A DNA stretch of 36,853 bases from an uncultured Clostridia bacterium (GTDB lineage Bacteria > Bacillota > Clostridia > TANB77 > CAG-508): assembly GCA_947628215.1 (NCBI GenBank), contig CANQYZ010000016.1:1-36853 (forward strand). Reading direction: 5' to 3'. Position numbers and translations under genes: made by a program. The notes beneath the pieces were generated by a model. That model did no database searches. It was given only the letters and a program-made list of their open reading frames with translations, and was not told the origin of the DNA. Of the stretch, positions 1-9,145 are shown piece after piece. How positions within the stretch are numbered: position 1 is the first letter of the stretch; each line of letters opens with the position of its first letter.

Positions 1-232
1 CATAGTGTCTCTTTTCTGTTTCATATTCAACGTGAGCTGTATTGATTGTTATACCTCTAGCTTTTTCTTCTGGAGCTCCATCTATTTGATCATATGCTGA
101 ATATTGAGCTCTACCTAATAACTCTAAGTATTTTGTAATAGCAGCTGTTGTTGTTGTTTTACCATGGTCAACGTGACCAATAGTACCAATATTTACGTGT
201 GGTTTTGTTCTTTCAAATTTAGCTTTAGCCAT
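1..232 (-). CDS. tuf: Elongation factor Tu, N-terminal 77 codons (runs off left edge)
   Basis: GTPase that delivers aminoacyl-tRNA to the ribosome. Only the N-terminus is present: it begins [20 protein letters not shown] and continues with the P-loop GHVDHGKTT and the switch-I region ending in [14 protein letters not shown], all standard for EF-Tu. The ATG at 230-232 is preceded by an AAAGGAGGA ribosome binding site about 9 bases upstream. It is the last gene of the rpsL-rpsG-fusA-tuf str operon and is 126 bases from fusA. That gap contains a possible internal promoter, so tuf may also be transcribed on its own. The 3' end lies outside the window. Identification is certain. Confidence 0.98.
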   Translation of the reverse strand, partial: MAKAKFERTKPHVNIGTIGHVDHGKTTTTAAITKYLELLGRAQYSAYDQIDGAPEEKARGITINTAHVEYETEKRHY

Positions 233-290
233 TTGAAAATTCCTCCTTTTTTTCTTTTTTATATTTTTAAATTTAATAACTAATTTAGCA

Positions 291-325
291 CTTGCATTTT
301 ATAATATTTCTAGCTAAAATGCAAG
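291..325 (-). promoter_or_regulatory. Inverted repeat and candidate internal promoter upstream of tuf
   Basis: The fusA-tuf gap holds a perfect 11-base inverted repeat, CTTGCATTTTA (291-301) and TAAAATGCAAG (315-325), with a 13-base loop. On the minus strand the same bases read TTGCAT, 17 bases, TAAAAT, a reasonable sigma-A promoter firing toward tuf. No T-tract follows the hairpin on the minus strand, so a terminator is unlikely. Either an mRNA processing or stability hairpin or a promoter is possible. The promoter reading is inference. Confidence 0.4.
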
Positions 326-358
326 AGTTTTAAAGATTTTCTAGAATAACTTTAAGTA

Positions 359-2443
359 TTATTCTTCTTTTTTAGCTCTTGAAGATACAATTGCTTCTAG
401 AACTGATTTTGGAACTTCTTCATAATGAGAAGGTTCCATAGAGTATGTTCCTCTACCTTGTGTCTTAGAACGTAGGTCTGTAGCATATCCAAACATTTCT
501 GATAATGGAATATTTGCTCTAATTTCTTGCATTCCATCTACGCTTTCCATACCTTCCATTCTACCACGTCTTGAGTTAATATCTCCTATAACATCTCCCA
601 TGTATTCTTCTGGAACTGTTATTTCTACTTTCATGATTGGTTCAAGGATAACAGATTTTGCTTTCTTACATCCTTCTTTAAATGCCATAGATCCTGCAAT
701 CTTGAATGCCATTTCAGATGAGTCAACATCATGATAAGAACCATCAACTAATGTAGCTTTAAAGTCTATAACTGGATATCCAGCAAGTACACCGCTTTCG
801 GCAGCTTCTCTTACACCATCTTCAACTGGTTTGATATATTCTTTTGGAACAACACCACCAACGATTTTGCTCTCAAATTTAATACCAGAACCTGGCTCTA
901 ATGGTTCCATCTCTAGCCATACGTGACCATATTGTCCACGTCCACCAGATTGACGAATGAATTTTCCTTCAACTTTAACTGAATCTCTAATTGTTTCTTT
1001 GTAAGCAACTTGTGGTTTACCTACATTACATTCAACTTTAAATTCTCTTTTTAATCTATCAACGATGATATCTAGGTGAAGCTCACCCATACCAGCTATG
1101 ATAGTTTGACCTGTTTCTTGGTTTGTATAAGTCTTAAATGTTGGATCTTCTTCAGCAAGTTTTGATAATGCAATACCCATTTTTTCTTGAGCAGCTTTGT
1201 CTTTTGGCTCAATTGCTATATCAATAACTGGCTCTGGGAATTCCATTGATTCAAGGATTATTGGATGATCTGGATCACATAAAGTATTTCCAGTTGTAAC
1301 ATCTTTTAATCCAACTGCTGCAGCAATATCACCAGCATATACTTTTTCAATATCTTCTCTGTGGTTAGCATGCATTTGAAGAATTCTACCAATTCTTTCT
1401 TTTTTATCTTTGCTTGAGTTTAAAACTGTAGATCCTGACTCTAATGTTCCTGAGTAAACTCTAAAGAAACATAATTTTCCAACGAATGGGTCAGTGGCAA
1501 TTTTAAATGCTAAAGCAGCAAATGGTTCACTATCAGAAGTCTTAGCTTCAGTTGGTTCTCCATCTAATGTTTCACCTTTAATATGAGCAATATCAAGTGG
1601 TGATGGCATAAAGTCTACTATTGCATTTAATAGTTCTTGTACACCTTTGTTTTTATATGAAGATCCGCAAGTTACTGGAACTATTTTATTATTGATTGTT
1701 CCTAGTCTTAAACCTTTCTTGATTTCATCTTCAGAAATCTCTCCACCATCTAAATATTTCATCATTAATTCTTCATCTTGTTCAACAGCAGCTTCAATCA
1801 TTTCTGATCTGAATTTTTCTGCATCTGCTTTTAGATTATCTGGTATTTCTTGTTCTTCGATTACTTTTCCTAAATCGTCTTTATGAACAAATGCTTTCAT
1901 TTTGATTAAATCTACTATTCCTTGGAAATTATCTTCTGCTCCAATTGGTAATTGGATTGGAATAGCATTTGCTTTTAATCTGTTTCTTAATTGATCAACG
2001 CAAAGCATAAAGTTTGCACCTGTTATATCCATTTTGTTTACATATACCATTCTTGGTACATTATATTTATCAGCTTGTCTCCAAACTGTTTCTGTTTGTG
2101 GTTGAACTCCACCTTTTGCAGCTAAAACTGTAACAGAACCGTCAAGTACTCTTAGAGATCTTTGAACTTCAACTGTAAAGTCAACGTGACCTGGAGTATC
2201 AATTATATTGATTCTATGACCAAGCCATTCAGCTGTTGTAGCAGCAGAAGTAATTGTTATACCTCTTTCTTGCTCTTGCTCCATCCAGTCCATTTGAGCT
2301 GCACCATCATGAACTTCACCAATTTTATGAGTCTTTCCTGTATAGAAAAGAATTCTCTCTGTTGTTGTTGTTTTTCCGGCATCAATATGTGCCATTATTC
2401 CTATATTTCTTGTTTTCTCTAATGGGAATGCTCTTCCAGCCAT
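359..2443 (-). CDS. fusA: Elongation factor G
   Basis: Translocation GTPase of the ribosome, 694 residues, the usual length for EF-G. The N-terminal G domain shows AHIDAGKTT (P-loop, about residues 17-25), the switch region [18 protein letters not shown] and NKMD. Later come the EF-G domain IV signature GRGQYGHVW and the C-terminal domain with [16 protein letters not shown]. The start at 2443 follows an AGAAAGGGGA ribosome binding site. It lies 77 bases downstream of rpsG in the str operon and is followed by tuf. Nothing is unusual in length or motifs. Confidence 0.98.
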   Translation of the reverse strand: MAGRAFPLEKTRNIGIMAHIDAGKTTTTERILFYTGKTHKIGEVHDGAAQMDWMEQEQERGITITSAATTAEWLGHRINIIDTPGHVDFTVEVQRSLRVLDGSVTVLAAKGGVQPQTETVWRQADKYNVPRMVYVNKMDITGANFMLCVDQLRNRLKANAIPIQLPIGAEDNFQGIVDLIKMKAFVHKDDLGKVIEEQEIPDNLKADAEKFRSEMIEAAVEQDEELMMKYLDGGEISEDEIKKGLRLGTINNKIVPVTCGSSYKNKGVQELLNAIVDFMPSPLDIAHIKGETLDGEPTEAKTSDSEPFAALAFKIATDPFVGKLCFFRVYSGTLESGSTVLNSSKDKKERIGRILQMHANHREDIEKVYAGDIAAAVGLKDVTTGNTLCDPDHPIILESMEFPEPVIDIAIEPKDKAAQEKMGIALSKLAEEDPTFKTYTNQETGQTIIAGMGELHLDIIVDRLKREFKVECNVGKPQVAYKETIRDSVKVEGKFIRQSGGRGQYGHVWLEMEPLEPGSGIKFESKIVGGVVPKEYIKPVEDGVREAAESGVLAGYPVIDFKATLVDGSYHDVDSSEMAFKIAGSMAFKEGCKKAKSVILEPIMKVEITVPEEYMGDVIGDINSRRGRMEGMESVDGMQEIRANIPLSEMFGYATDLRSKTQGRGTYSMEPSHYEEVPKSVLEAIVSSRAKKEE

Positions 2444-2520
2444 TGTTTTTTCCCCTTTCTGGTTTATCTACCTAAATTTATATTTTTACATTTGTAAGCT
2501 TTTAATTTCTTATTAAAATA

Positions 2521-2991
2521 TTACCATTTGTAATGAGCAAAAGCTTTATTAGCTTCAGCCATTCTGTGTGTATCTTCTTTCTTCTTGAATGCTCCACCAT
2601 TTCCGTTAATAGCATCTAGAATTTCACCTGCTAATTTTTCAGACATTGTTTTTTCATGTCTTGTTCTAGCATAAGATACTAACCATCTTAGTCCTAAAGT
2701 TTGTCTTCTTTCAGCTCTAATTTCGATTGGAACTTGGTATGTTGCTCCACCTACTCTTCTTGCTTTAACTTCAAGAACTGGCATTATGTTTTCAAGTGCT
2801 GCTTCAAAAACTTCTAATGGATCTTTTTGTTCTTTTTCTTTAATAATATCAAAAGCACCATATACTATTTTTTGAGCAACTGATTTTTTACCATCTAACA
2901 TTATATTGTTTATTAGTTTTGTAACTACTTTACTATTATAAATTGGATCTGGTAAAACTTCTCTTTTTGCTATAAATCCTCTTCTTGGCAC
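2521..2991 (-). CDS. rpsG: 30S ribosomal protein S7
   Basis: Primary 16S rRNA-binding protein that nucleates assembly of the 30S head. It has 156 residues, the normal bacterial length, with the N-terminus [15 protein letters not shown] and the conserved core [10 protein letters not shown] followed by [20 protein letters not shown]. Translation begins at a GTG (2989-2991), chosen because AAGGAGGGAAG sits directly upstream and no in-frame ATG is better placed. A 175-base intercistronic region separates it from rpsL. In the E. coli str operon this gap is where S7 represses its own translation, so the hairpin at 3022-3044 next to the ribosome binding site is of interest. Confidence 0.97.
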   Translation of the reverse strand: MPRRGFIAKREVLPDPIYNSKVVTKLINNIMLDGKKSVAQKIVYGAFDIIKEKEQKDPLEVFEAALENIMPVLEVKARRVGGATYQVPIEIRAERRQTLGLRWLVSYARTRHEKTMSEKLAGEILDAINGNGGAFKKKEDTHRMAEANKAFAHYKW

Positions 2992-3021
2992 TTTACTTCC
3001 CTCCTTAAATTTATTTTGTGC

Positions 3022-3044
3022 TTAGTATTAACTTATAATACTAA
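3022..3044 (-). promoter_or_regulatory. Hairpin in the rpsL-rpsG gap, near the S7 ribosome binding site
   Basis: A perfect 8-base inverted repeat, TTAGTATT and AATACTAA with a 7-base loop, lies about 20 bases upstream of the rpsG ribosome binding site in an otherwise gene-free 175-base stretch (2992-3166). A second short palindrome (TTAGCT, TTT, AGCTAA) lies just after the rpsL stop. The gap is long for two genes of one operon. An S7 autoregulatory site is possible by analogy with E. coli, but no matching motif was recognised. Confidence 0.35.
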
Positions 3045-3166
3045 AAGGTACTCTGGAAAGATTATTTCACTCTCCCGTAACAGTGCACCATTTATATCTA
3101 TGTACAATTTTAAAAATTGACCAACACAAATAGTATGCACTATTAGCTTTTAGCTAAAGACTAATT

Positions 3167-3580
3167 TTATTTTTTAGGTCTTTTTGCTCCGTATTTAGAT
3201 CTTCCTTGCATTCTGTCTTTAACTCCTGCAGTATCTAAAGTTCCTCTAATAATGTGATATCTAACACCTGGGATATCCTTTACTCTTCCACCTCTTATAA
3301 GAACAACACTATGCTCTTGTAAGTTGTGTCCTTCACCTGGGATATAAGATGTTACTTCAAATCCATTAGAAAGTCTTACTCTGGCAACTTTTCTTAAAGC
3401 TGAGTTAGGCTTCTTTGGAGTAACTGTTTTTACAACTGTACAAACTCCTCTTTTTTGTGGAGATCTTGCATCCGTAACAACTTTCTTCTTTGAGTTATAT
3501 CCTCTTTGAAGAGCAGGAGAAGTAGATTTAGCTTTAGATGTTTGTCTTCCTTTTCTTACTAATTGATTAATTGTTGGCAT
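3167..3580 (-). CDS. rpsL: 30S ribosomal protein S12
   Basis: Decoding-centre protein of the small subunit, 137 residues, typical for Firmicutes. The segment [20 protein letters not shown] and the later [13 protein letters not shown] are unaltered; the two lysines where streptomycin-resistance changes usually fall (in KKPNS and RVKD) are both present, so the sequence reads as wild type. It starts at the ATG 3578-3580 behind a GTAGGGGGTG ribosome binding site. It is the first gene of the str operon, with the promoter and 5'-terminal hairpin at 3611-3690. Confidence 0.98.
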   Translation of the reverse strand: MPTINQLVRKGRQTSKAKSTSPALQRGYNSKKKVVTDARSPQKRGVCTVVKTVTPKKPNSALRKVARVRLSNGFEVTSYIPGEGHNLQEHSVVLIRGGRVKDIPGVRYHIIRGTLDTAGVKDRMQGRSKYGAKRPKK

Positions 3581-3610
3581 TTTTAAAATTTCACCCCCTA
3601 CTTTTTTATA

Positions 3611-3659
3611 TTAAAAAATATACGCTAGCCTTATTTCCGTAGAAATATACTAGCGTATA
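3611..3659 (-). terminator. Terminator-like hairpin with UACG tetraloop at the start of the rpsL transcript
   Basis: On the minus strand the outer arms TATACGCTAG and CTAGCGTATA (10 bases, perfect) enclose an inner stem TATTTC/GAAATA closed by a TACG loop, a UNCG-class tetraloop on a C-G pair. A run of six T follows. It has the form of an intrinsic terminator. It lies downstream of the 105-residue gene, so it could end that transcript, but the rpsL promoter lies immediately upstream of it and no promoter fits between the hairpin and rpsL. The same hairpin therefore occupies the first bases of the rpsL mRNA, where it could act as an attenuator or a stabilising cap. Confidence 0.75.
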
Positions 3660-3661
3660 AT

Positions 3662-3690
3662 ATTGTATCATCTTTGTTTTTCAAAGTCAA
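3662..3690 (-). promoter_or_regulatory. Sigma-A promoter of the str operon
   Basis: The minus strand reads TTGACT (3685-3690), a 17-base spacer, then TACAAT (3662-3667) with TG one base upstream, an extended -10. The predicted start of transcription is near 3655, inside the 5' arm of the leader hairpin. It drives rpsL-rpsG-fusA and probably tuf. Confidence 0.8.
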
Positions 3691-3707
3691 TATTTAGTAT
3701 AACTTTT

Positions 3708-4025
3708 TTAAGCATCCTTTTTTTCTTCATAAATATGTTTAAAGTATTTGTTTCCACCTACAAATATTCTTTTTGTAACTATATCGAAAAGTTCTTTATA
3801 TAACTTATCGTCTACTACATTATCATAATATTTATCATATACTTTATAGATAAAATTTGCTTCAATATTTTTATTTCCATATTCTTTAATGTCTTCCATT
3901 CCATCTACATAGAATTTTTCAACGATGAAATAATACTTTCTACCTTTATGTTCGAAAAAATCTACGACGTAATACTCTTTGTCTCCATACTTTATCTTTG
4001 TGAACTTATTATTATTTGTTTCCAT
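3708..4025 (-). CDS. Conserved-looking hypothetical protein, 105 residues
   Basis: Not recognised. A small, very Tyr- and Lys-rich protein (KEYYVVDFFEHKGRKYYFIV) with alternating hydrophobic and charged residues that suggest a small beta-rich fold; there is no signal peptide or membrane segment. The ribosome binding site GGAGAAAA lies 8 bases from the ATG, so it is likely translated. It begins 27 bases after the stop of the 1638-residue gene and has no promoter of its own that I can see, so it is probably the second gene of that unit. Transcription would end at the hairpin 3611-3659. A role connected with the large protein is inference from position only. Confidence 0.7.
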   Translation of the reverse strand: METNNNKFTKIKYGDKEYYVVDFFEHKGRKYYFIVEKFYVDGMEDIKEYGNKNIEANFIYKVYDKYYDNVVDDKLYKELFDIVTKRIFVGGNKYFKHIYEEKKDA

Positions 4026-4052
4026 AATAAATTTTTCTCCTTTGTTTTATTT

Positions 4053-7000
4053 TTATCTATCTGCGCCGTCTTGCTCTTGATCTTGTTCTTGATCTTGCGC
4101 TGGATTTTGAGTATTAGCATTCATTCTAATTCTGTCTCTTCTTAATTTTCCAAATAATGAGTTACCTACTGTTGTTGCAAGCATTGCAACTGATGGTGCC
4201 CATGTAGATGGTACTGTAATATGAAATCCTTGCATTGGTTGAGCACTCATGATAGTTCCTGATACTGTTGGAACTGTAACTTGTTGAGCTGTATTTCTTA
4301 ATAAGTCTTGGATATTACCTCTATTACTTAAGAAGCTGTTTGCTGCATCTATGCTTGATTGATACATATTAGAGTATTGTGAACCGCTTTGTACAGCTTG
4401 TTGCCATACTCCTATTTCATAGTTTACTGCATCTACCATTGCTGGATCTACATGTTTAGCATTTAAATCTAATAGCATTTGTAGACCACCTGCAAAATCT
4501 CCTGATCTTGCTAAAGCTTCTGCTTGTTGACATGTTTGTTCTACTAAAGTGTTTAATTGTTGTAAATCAGTATGTACTTGAGCATCTTTTGCAAAATCCC
4601 AGAAGCCACCTGCAACTTGGTTAGATGATGTTGTAAATGCATCATGATATCTTCCAAGTAATCCTTGTGAGTTTCCTTTAATAATTGTTTCTACAGCTTC
4701 AAAAGTATGCATATCTGGAGCTTGTCCTGATTGAACTTGTTGTTGTATTTGAGCTAATGCTGTTTGATAATCTTGTTCAACTTGTAAATTATTAGTATTT
4801 ACATTTCCTAAATCTGTATTATGTTGTTGTATTTGACTATCAAGTCTTTGTTGCTCTGCAGCAACTGCTTTTGCATTATCACTAATTGTTTTAAAGAAGT
4901 TGTATCCTGCAACAACAAGCATAATGTTACTCATCATTTGACGTCCTCTTGTGTCATCTCTATCATCTGGTATTACTGTAACTTCCTCATGATGAGCATT
5001 TCCTCTTGAAATTGTAAATGGTCCGAAATGAACTTCATGTGTGTTTTCTTCTCTTACTCTTCTCATTTCAAATTCATGATCTCTAGCTGTTTCTAAATCT
5101 CCATCTTGTCTTGCTTGTATTGCAGCATCTTCATGATCAGCTAGTTGCTCAATCATTTCTCTGTTATTTGGGTTAAATCTTGTAAAGTATTTTAGTATTG
5201 GGAAAGTTGGTCCATAATTCATTTTTTGGAATGATTTACCTACTTTTCCTCTTTCAAATGCTTTAATTTGTTTTACTACCTTTTTTTCCATTTCTTCATC
5301 AGAAGACATCTCTAGGTCTGAATTTCTATTTCTTAAAGCTCTATGTCCTTGATATTCAAGTCTTGCTTGTTCCATATCAGAACGTGTATATTCTCCTGTT
5401 GCTATTAAAGCATTTTCTGCATTATCAATATCTGCTAATGTTTGTGGATTTCTAATAATTGATTTGTCTGAAAGTATTAACATAACTTGTTCTTCACTTA
5501 GTCCACTTCTTTGTATCATATCTTGTACCATTTGATTCATGATACTGTTTTCTCTATTCATTATTTCTCTTGCATTTGCTCTTGTTTGATCAGAATGTGC
5601 AATTTTATCTTGTCCTTCCATTCTAAGTCTTGTAAGTATTGCTTCTAGATATAAGTCATTTATTTTATTTTTTCTCATTACATCTTCTCTCATACCTGCA
5701 ACTAAGAAATCGAATTGTTCTTGAGGAAGTGCATTTATATTAGCAAGCATTTCTTCAAACTTCGCATCTGCTCCAGTAAATCTGTTTCCTACTTTAGCAG
5801 CTAATTTAACTGGTAATGAAAGAATTGCTGTTGGTAATCCAAGTACAATACCGATACCGCCATCTCTTATTCTAGTTGGTCCAAGTGGTGCATGTGCAAA
5901 TTGTCTTACAGTTATTGCAAAACTTCCAGCTGGATCTCCTTCGTGATGTGAAGTTTCTTGAACTAATCTCCAGAAACCTTTTTGTGTAAGTGGTGGTTGT
6001 GTTGGCTCTACAGTTGGCTCTCCTGTTGGTACTCCAGTAGGTTCTACAGTTGGTTCTGGAGTTCCTGTTGGCTCTACTGTTGGTTCTCCTGTTGGTGGAA
6101 TTGGTGGTATTGTAGGTGGCACTGTTGGATCAATTGTTGGTTCCACTGTTGGTGCTGGAGTTCCTGTTGGATCCACTGTTGGTTCACCTGATGGCTCTCC
6201 AGTTGGTACTCCAGTAGGTTCTATTGTTGGCTCTGGAGTTCCTGTTGGCTCTATTGTTGGTTCCATTGTAGGAGTTATTTGTTCTCTTATTGTTTCTCTT
6301 TGTCTTAATAATCCTTCAAGCTCTTCTATAATTAAGTTTAAATCTTGTAATCTTTGTTCTTCTTCAGGAGTTAATCCTGCTGTTTGTTCATTTTGTCTTT
6401 GTCTTAATCTATTTAGCTCTTCTCTTAATTCTTGGAATTCGTTTATTTCATTGTCGTCTAGTTGATTTGGAATTGCATGTTCATTCTCATTTTCTATTCC
6501 TTCTAGGTTTTCATAAGGATTTCTTCTTAGAATTTCTGCCATTCTTAATCTTATTTCACGTCTTCTGTTTACATCTTCTGGATTTAAACCCTGTAGTTCT
6601 GATCTTAATTCTTGGAATTCATCTATTTCATTATCATCTAATTCAAATGGTATCTCATGTTCATTTTCATTCTCTATTCCATCTAATGGATCTCTTCCAA
6701 GGATTTCTGCCATTCTTAATCTTATTCTATTTATTTCTGTTGTGTTATCTATTTGATCTCCAGGTCTTTCTCTTCTTGCTAATAATTCGTCTCTTTCTCT
6801 TCTATATTCCTCTAATCTTCTATTTGCTTCTGAAGCATATACATAAGGAACATTATCTGGAGTTGTATGAATTAAATCTTCAAGTTCTTCAATTACTGCA
6901 TTATTAGAAATACTTTCTGGAGTATTAGCTTGTCTTGCAGGTCTTTGATATGTATAAGATCTAAGTAATACTTCTAATCTATCTCTTGTTAAGTATTGAT

Positions 7001-8969
7001 TATTTCTAAGTTCTGGATTGTTATCATAATTAGTTAATGCTTCTTGTATTTGGTTTGCAGTTAGCATTAAGTCTTCTGGTAATGTAGTAAGTTCTGCTTG
7101 CCATCCGTCTATATCACTTCTATATCTTGCTATTTCTGCATTTCTATCTGCTTGTTCTTGTGCATCTCCTGAATTATCTGCTTCTAACTCGCTTATTGTT
7201 TCTTCGTGTGATCTTATGCTTGTTTCTAGTTGAGCTCTTCTTGCTCTTTGATCATTTATTAATTCTAATTGATAATCATATGAATTTAATAAATCTTCAA
7301 GTCTTGCTATTAAAGCAGGATCTATATCCTCAGGGCTATTTCTTAATTCTTCAAGTCTTGTTTGAATTTGATCTCTTGTATACATTAAATCTTGAGGAAG
7401 TGTATCACGTCTAGCTTCTAATTCACTAATTTCATTTTCTAAGTCAGCTATAGCTTGTCTTGGTCCAGCTTGTTCTTGTGCGTCTCCTGTTAATTCATTT
7501 TCTTCTATATCTTCAATTTGTCCTCTACGAAGTAATATTTGATTTTCTAAATCTCTTCTTTGCGCTCTTTGATTTAGTATTTCTTGAAGTCTTGCAACTT
7601 CTTCTGGATCTCTTTGTGCTGGATTTCTTCTAGCTTCTAATCCTCTATAATAATCTATTCTTTCTTGAATTAATGGTTTTCTAATTACTTCAACGTCTCT
7701 ATAACCAGGTTCCATAGTTGGTTCTGTTGTTGGCTCTTCAGTTGGTTCACCTGTTGGTGCATCAGTAGGATCTACTGAAGGTTCTGTTGTAGGTTCTACT
7801 GTTGGTTCAACTGTAGGTTCTACAGTTGGTTCTACTGCTTCTCTACCATCTCTTCCTATAGATCTGTTTAAAGTATCAATTAATCTATTTACTATATTTC
7901 TATCATCATCTGTTAGTTCATCAAATGTTAATAGTGTTTGTAATCTAAGTAACATTCTCTTTTTAGCAACTTGTGTACCACCATAAGATCTAAATTCATA
8001 TCTAGCATCTGGATCATTTTCATTACCATTTTGAATATAATATCTAAATCTTACAGCTCTTGATAATTCTGATTGAATTGTTTCTTCATTTATTCTTTGA
8101 GTTCTAGAAGCTGCTCCAAATCCTCTTACTGAAAGATTATATTTTTCTTCATTTGATGCAGTTCTATCAACTTCTCCTATTTCTCTAATAGTATCATGAA
8201 GAGAACTATATCTTGAATATTCTGGAGTACCTTCATCTGCAAGTTCTCTAGCAAGTCTTTCATCTTCAGCTGCTTCTCTTGCAGCTTTTTCATTTGCTAT
8301 ATCAGCTTCTATTCTACTGATTAATCCTTGCCCCATAGTTCTTACTTGTTCACTTACACCCTGTTCTGCAATTATTGTTCTTATTCTATTTGCAACTACT
8401 TGTCTATCTGTAATAGTACCTGTAGTAGTGACTTCTCCTCTGTCATCCATTGTGAAAGCTACACTTCTTGTATTTAAAGCGTATTCATAATCATCAGTAT
8501 TATCATCTATTTCATTTTGTCTTCTTTCTGCTCTTTCTGACATATCTGCTAAGTTTTCTCTTAATTCGTCAAGCTCTCTTCTTGTTTTATCAGCTCTTGC
8601 TTCAGCTTGGTTTATAGCTGTTTCTGTAGATTGGATAAGTCTTTCAATGTTTTCATCCATTCTAGTATCTTCTTCTGTTCTATCCTCAGTAGATTGCGCT
8701 CTATTTTCTCTTAATACTCTTAAAGCCTCTAATAATTCTCTTTTTCTTGCTGTTGCTCCTAATACAGTTAATTGGTTTCTAGCATTTAATTTAAATTGTA
8801 TTCCATTTCTTCCAGAACCAAATTCTGTACGATAAGTAACAGTACCTATACTTCTTGCTGAAGTATTAAGTCTTCTAATCTCTCTTTGTCCTAAATCATT
8901 ATCTCTGTTCATTGTGTTTGTGTAATTTCTAACAAAAGCCATTAACCTTTCTTGGGAAATTTCGGCCAT
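4053..8969 (-). CDS. Giant modular Pro-Thr-repeat protein of unknown function, 1638 residues
   Basis: Function unknown; I recognise no named family. Visible order: three diverged copies of a module of about 65 residues (roughly 52-116, 163-222, 304-371) separated by charged coiled-coil segments; a Thr-Val-Glu-Pro linker (378-420); a Glu/Arg/Gln-rich helical region (430-895) with two tandem duplications; a second Pro-Thr linker (899-995); and a less repetitive C-terminal part (996-1638) with hydrophobic stretches near 1037-1058, 1345-1358 and 1586-1607 and a Gln/Asp-rich tail. There is no N-terminal signal peptide or sorting motif. The ATG follows a perfect GAGGAGG site. A strong promoter with an inverted repeat lies just upstream. 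The first module matches one in the 883-residue protein at 10480-13131. The hydrophobic segments could associate the C-terminal part with membrane, but this is weak. Composition (Arg, Glu, Gln-rich) differs from the Lys-rich neighbours. Confidence 0.9.
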   Translation of the reverse strand: MAEISQERLMAFVRNYTNTMNRDNDLGQREIRRLNTSARSIGTVTYRTEFGSGRNGIQFKLNARNQLTVLGATARKRELLEALRVLRENRAQSTEDRTEEDTRMDENIERLIQSTETAINQAEARADKTRRELDELRENLADMSERAERRQNEIDDNTDDYEYALNTRSVAFTMDDRGEVTTTGTITDRQVVANRIRTIIAEQGVSEQVRTMGQGLISRIEADIANEKAAREAAEDERLARELADEGTPEYSRYSSLHDTIREIGEVDRTASNEEKYNLSVRGFGAASRTQRINEETIQSELSRAVRFRYYIQNGNENDPDARYEFRSYGGTQVAKKRMLLRLQTLLTFDELTDDDRNIVNRLIDTLNRSIGRDGREAVEPTVEPTVEPTVEPTTEPSVDPTDAPTGEPTEEPTTEPTMEPGYRDVEVIRKPLIQERIDYYRGLEARRNPAQRDPEEVARLQEILNQRAQRRDLENQILLRRGQIEDIEENELTGDAQEQAGPRQAIADLENEISELEARRDTLPQDLMYTRDQIQTRLEELRNSPEDIDPALIARLEDLLNSYDYQLELINDQRARRAQLETSIRSHEETISELEADNSGDAQEQADRNAEIARYRSDIDGWQAELTTLPEDLMLTANQIQEALTNYDNNPELRNNQYLTRDRLEVLLRSYTYQRPARQANTPESISNNAVIEELEDLIHTTPDNVPYVYASEANRRLEEYRRERDELLARRERPGDQIDNTTEINRIRLRMAEILGRDPLDGIENENEHEIPFELDDNEIDEFQELRSELQGLNPEDVNRRREIRLRMAEILRRNPYENLEGIENENEHAIPNQLDDNEINEFQELREELNRLRQRQNEQTAGLTPEEEQRLQDLNLIIEELEGLLRQRETIREQITPTMEPTIEPTGTPEPTIEPTGVPTGEPSGEPTVDPTGTPAPTVEPTIDPTVPPTIPPIPPTGEPTVEPTGTPEPTVEPTGVPTGEPTVEPTQPPLTQKGFWRLVQETSHHEGDPAGSFAITVRQFAHAPLGPTRIRDGGIGIVLGLPTAILSLPVKLAAKVGNRFTGADAKFEEMLANINALPQEQFDFLVAGMREDVMRKNKINDLYLEAILTRLRMEGQDKIAHSDQTRANAREIMNRENSIMNQMVQDMIQRSGLSEEQVMLILSDKSIIRNPQTLADIDNAENALIATGEYTRSDMEQARLEYQGHRALRNRNSDLEMSSDEEMEKKVVKQIKAFERGKVGKSFQKMNYGPTFPILKYFTRFNPNNREMIEQLADHEDAAIQARQDGDLETARDHEFEMRRVREENTHEVHFGPFTISRGNAHHEEVTVIPDDRDDTRGRQMMSNIMLVVAGYNFFKTISDNAKAVAAEQQRLDSQIQQHNTDLGNVNTNNLQVEQDYQTALAQIQQQVQSGQAPDMHTFEAVETIIKGNSQGLLGRYHDAFTTSSNQVAGGFWDFAKDAQVHTDLQQLNTLVEQTCQQAEALARSGDFAGGLQMLLDLNAKHVDPAMVDAVNYEIGVWQQAVQSGSQYSNMYQSSIDAANSFLSNRGNIQDLLRNTAQQVTVPTVSGTIMSAQPMQGFHITVPSTWAPSVAMLATTVGNSLFGKLRRDRIRMNANTQNPAQDQEQDQEQDGADR
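5985..6275 (-). repeat. Second Pro-Thr linker of the 1638-residue protein
   Basis: About 97 residues of imperfect four-residue units such as TVEP, TGEP, TIEP and TGTP, encoded by degenerate 12-base units. Less regular than the array in the 883-residue gene and with more Gly. It separates the coiled-coil half from the C-terminal part. Confidence 0.9.
6384..6737 (-). repeat. Tandem duplication of a 57-60-residue helical unit
   Basis: Two adjacent copies (residues about 745-803 and 804-862) share RLRMAEIL, GIENENEH and LDDNEI followed by EFQELR with few changes. They remain close at the DNA level, so the duplication is recent compared with the other internal repeats. Confidence 0.85.
6939..7568 (-). 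repeat. Older tandem duplication of about 105 residues, coiled-coil
   Basis: Residues about 468-571 and 574-677 align: both start QRA(Q/R)R, carry GDAQEQA in the middle, then a (T)LP(Q/E)DLM motif and a closing R(L)E(D/V)LL segment ending SY(D/T)YQ. They are diverged in sequence but share the same spacing of landmarks. Confidence 0.8.
7710..7838 (-). repeat. First Pro-Thr linker of the 1638-residue protein
   Basis: About 43 residues (378-420) of TVEP, TTEP, SVDP and TDAP units in 12-base periods. It follows directly after the third copy of the shared module, the same arrangement as in the 883-residue protein. Confidence 0.9.
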
Positions 8970-9007
8970 TTTATTTTCCTCCTCATTTTTTACAAATCAC
9001 TATTTCC

Positions 9008-9051
9008 ATTATATCATTAATTTACATAATTATCAATATTTATGTAAACTT
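9008..9051 (-). promoter_or_regulatory. Promoter and inverted-repeat operator of the 1638-residue gene
   Basis: The minus strand reads TTGATA (9031-9036), 17 bases, TATAAT (9008-9013), with TG one base before the -10. A perfect 9-base inverted repeat, TTTACATAA and TTATGTAAA (9021-9029 and 9040-9048 with a 10-base centre), covers the -35 box and much of the spacer. The upstream half is part of the 19-base sequence AAGTTTACATAAATATTGA, which also occurs, in the same position relative to the -35, at the promoter of the 883-residue gene. The protein that binds it is unknown. Confidence 0.8.
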
Positions 9052-9145
9052 TTTCATATAAAATTCCCATATCTATCATAGTTAAATTCATTTTAACAAT
9101 ACTAGATTTTTTTTTCAATATTTTTTTACAAAAAGCAAAATTTTT

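Noticed and set aside
6467..6907. Plus-strand open frame inside the 1638-residue gene
   Set aside because: A shadow of coiled-coil codons; no ribosome binding site and an implausible Leu/His-rich product.
9060..9145. Terminator after trmFO
   Set aside because: Only AT-rich sequence with a weak 6-base stem and no fitting T-tract; no terminator can be claimed.
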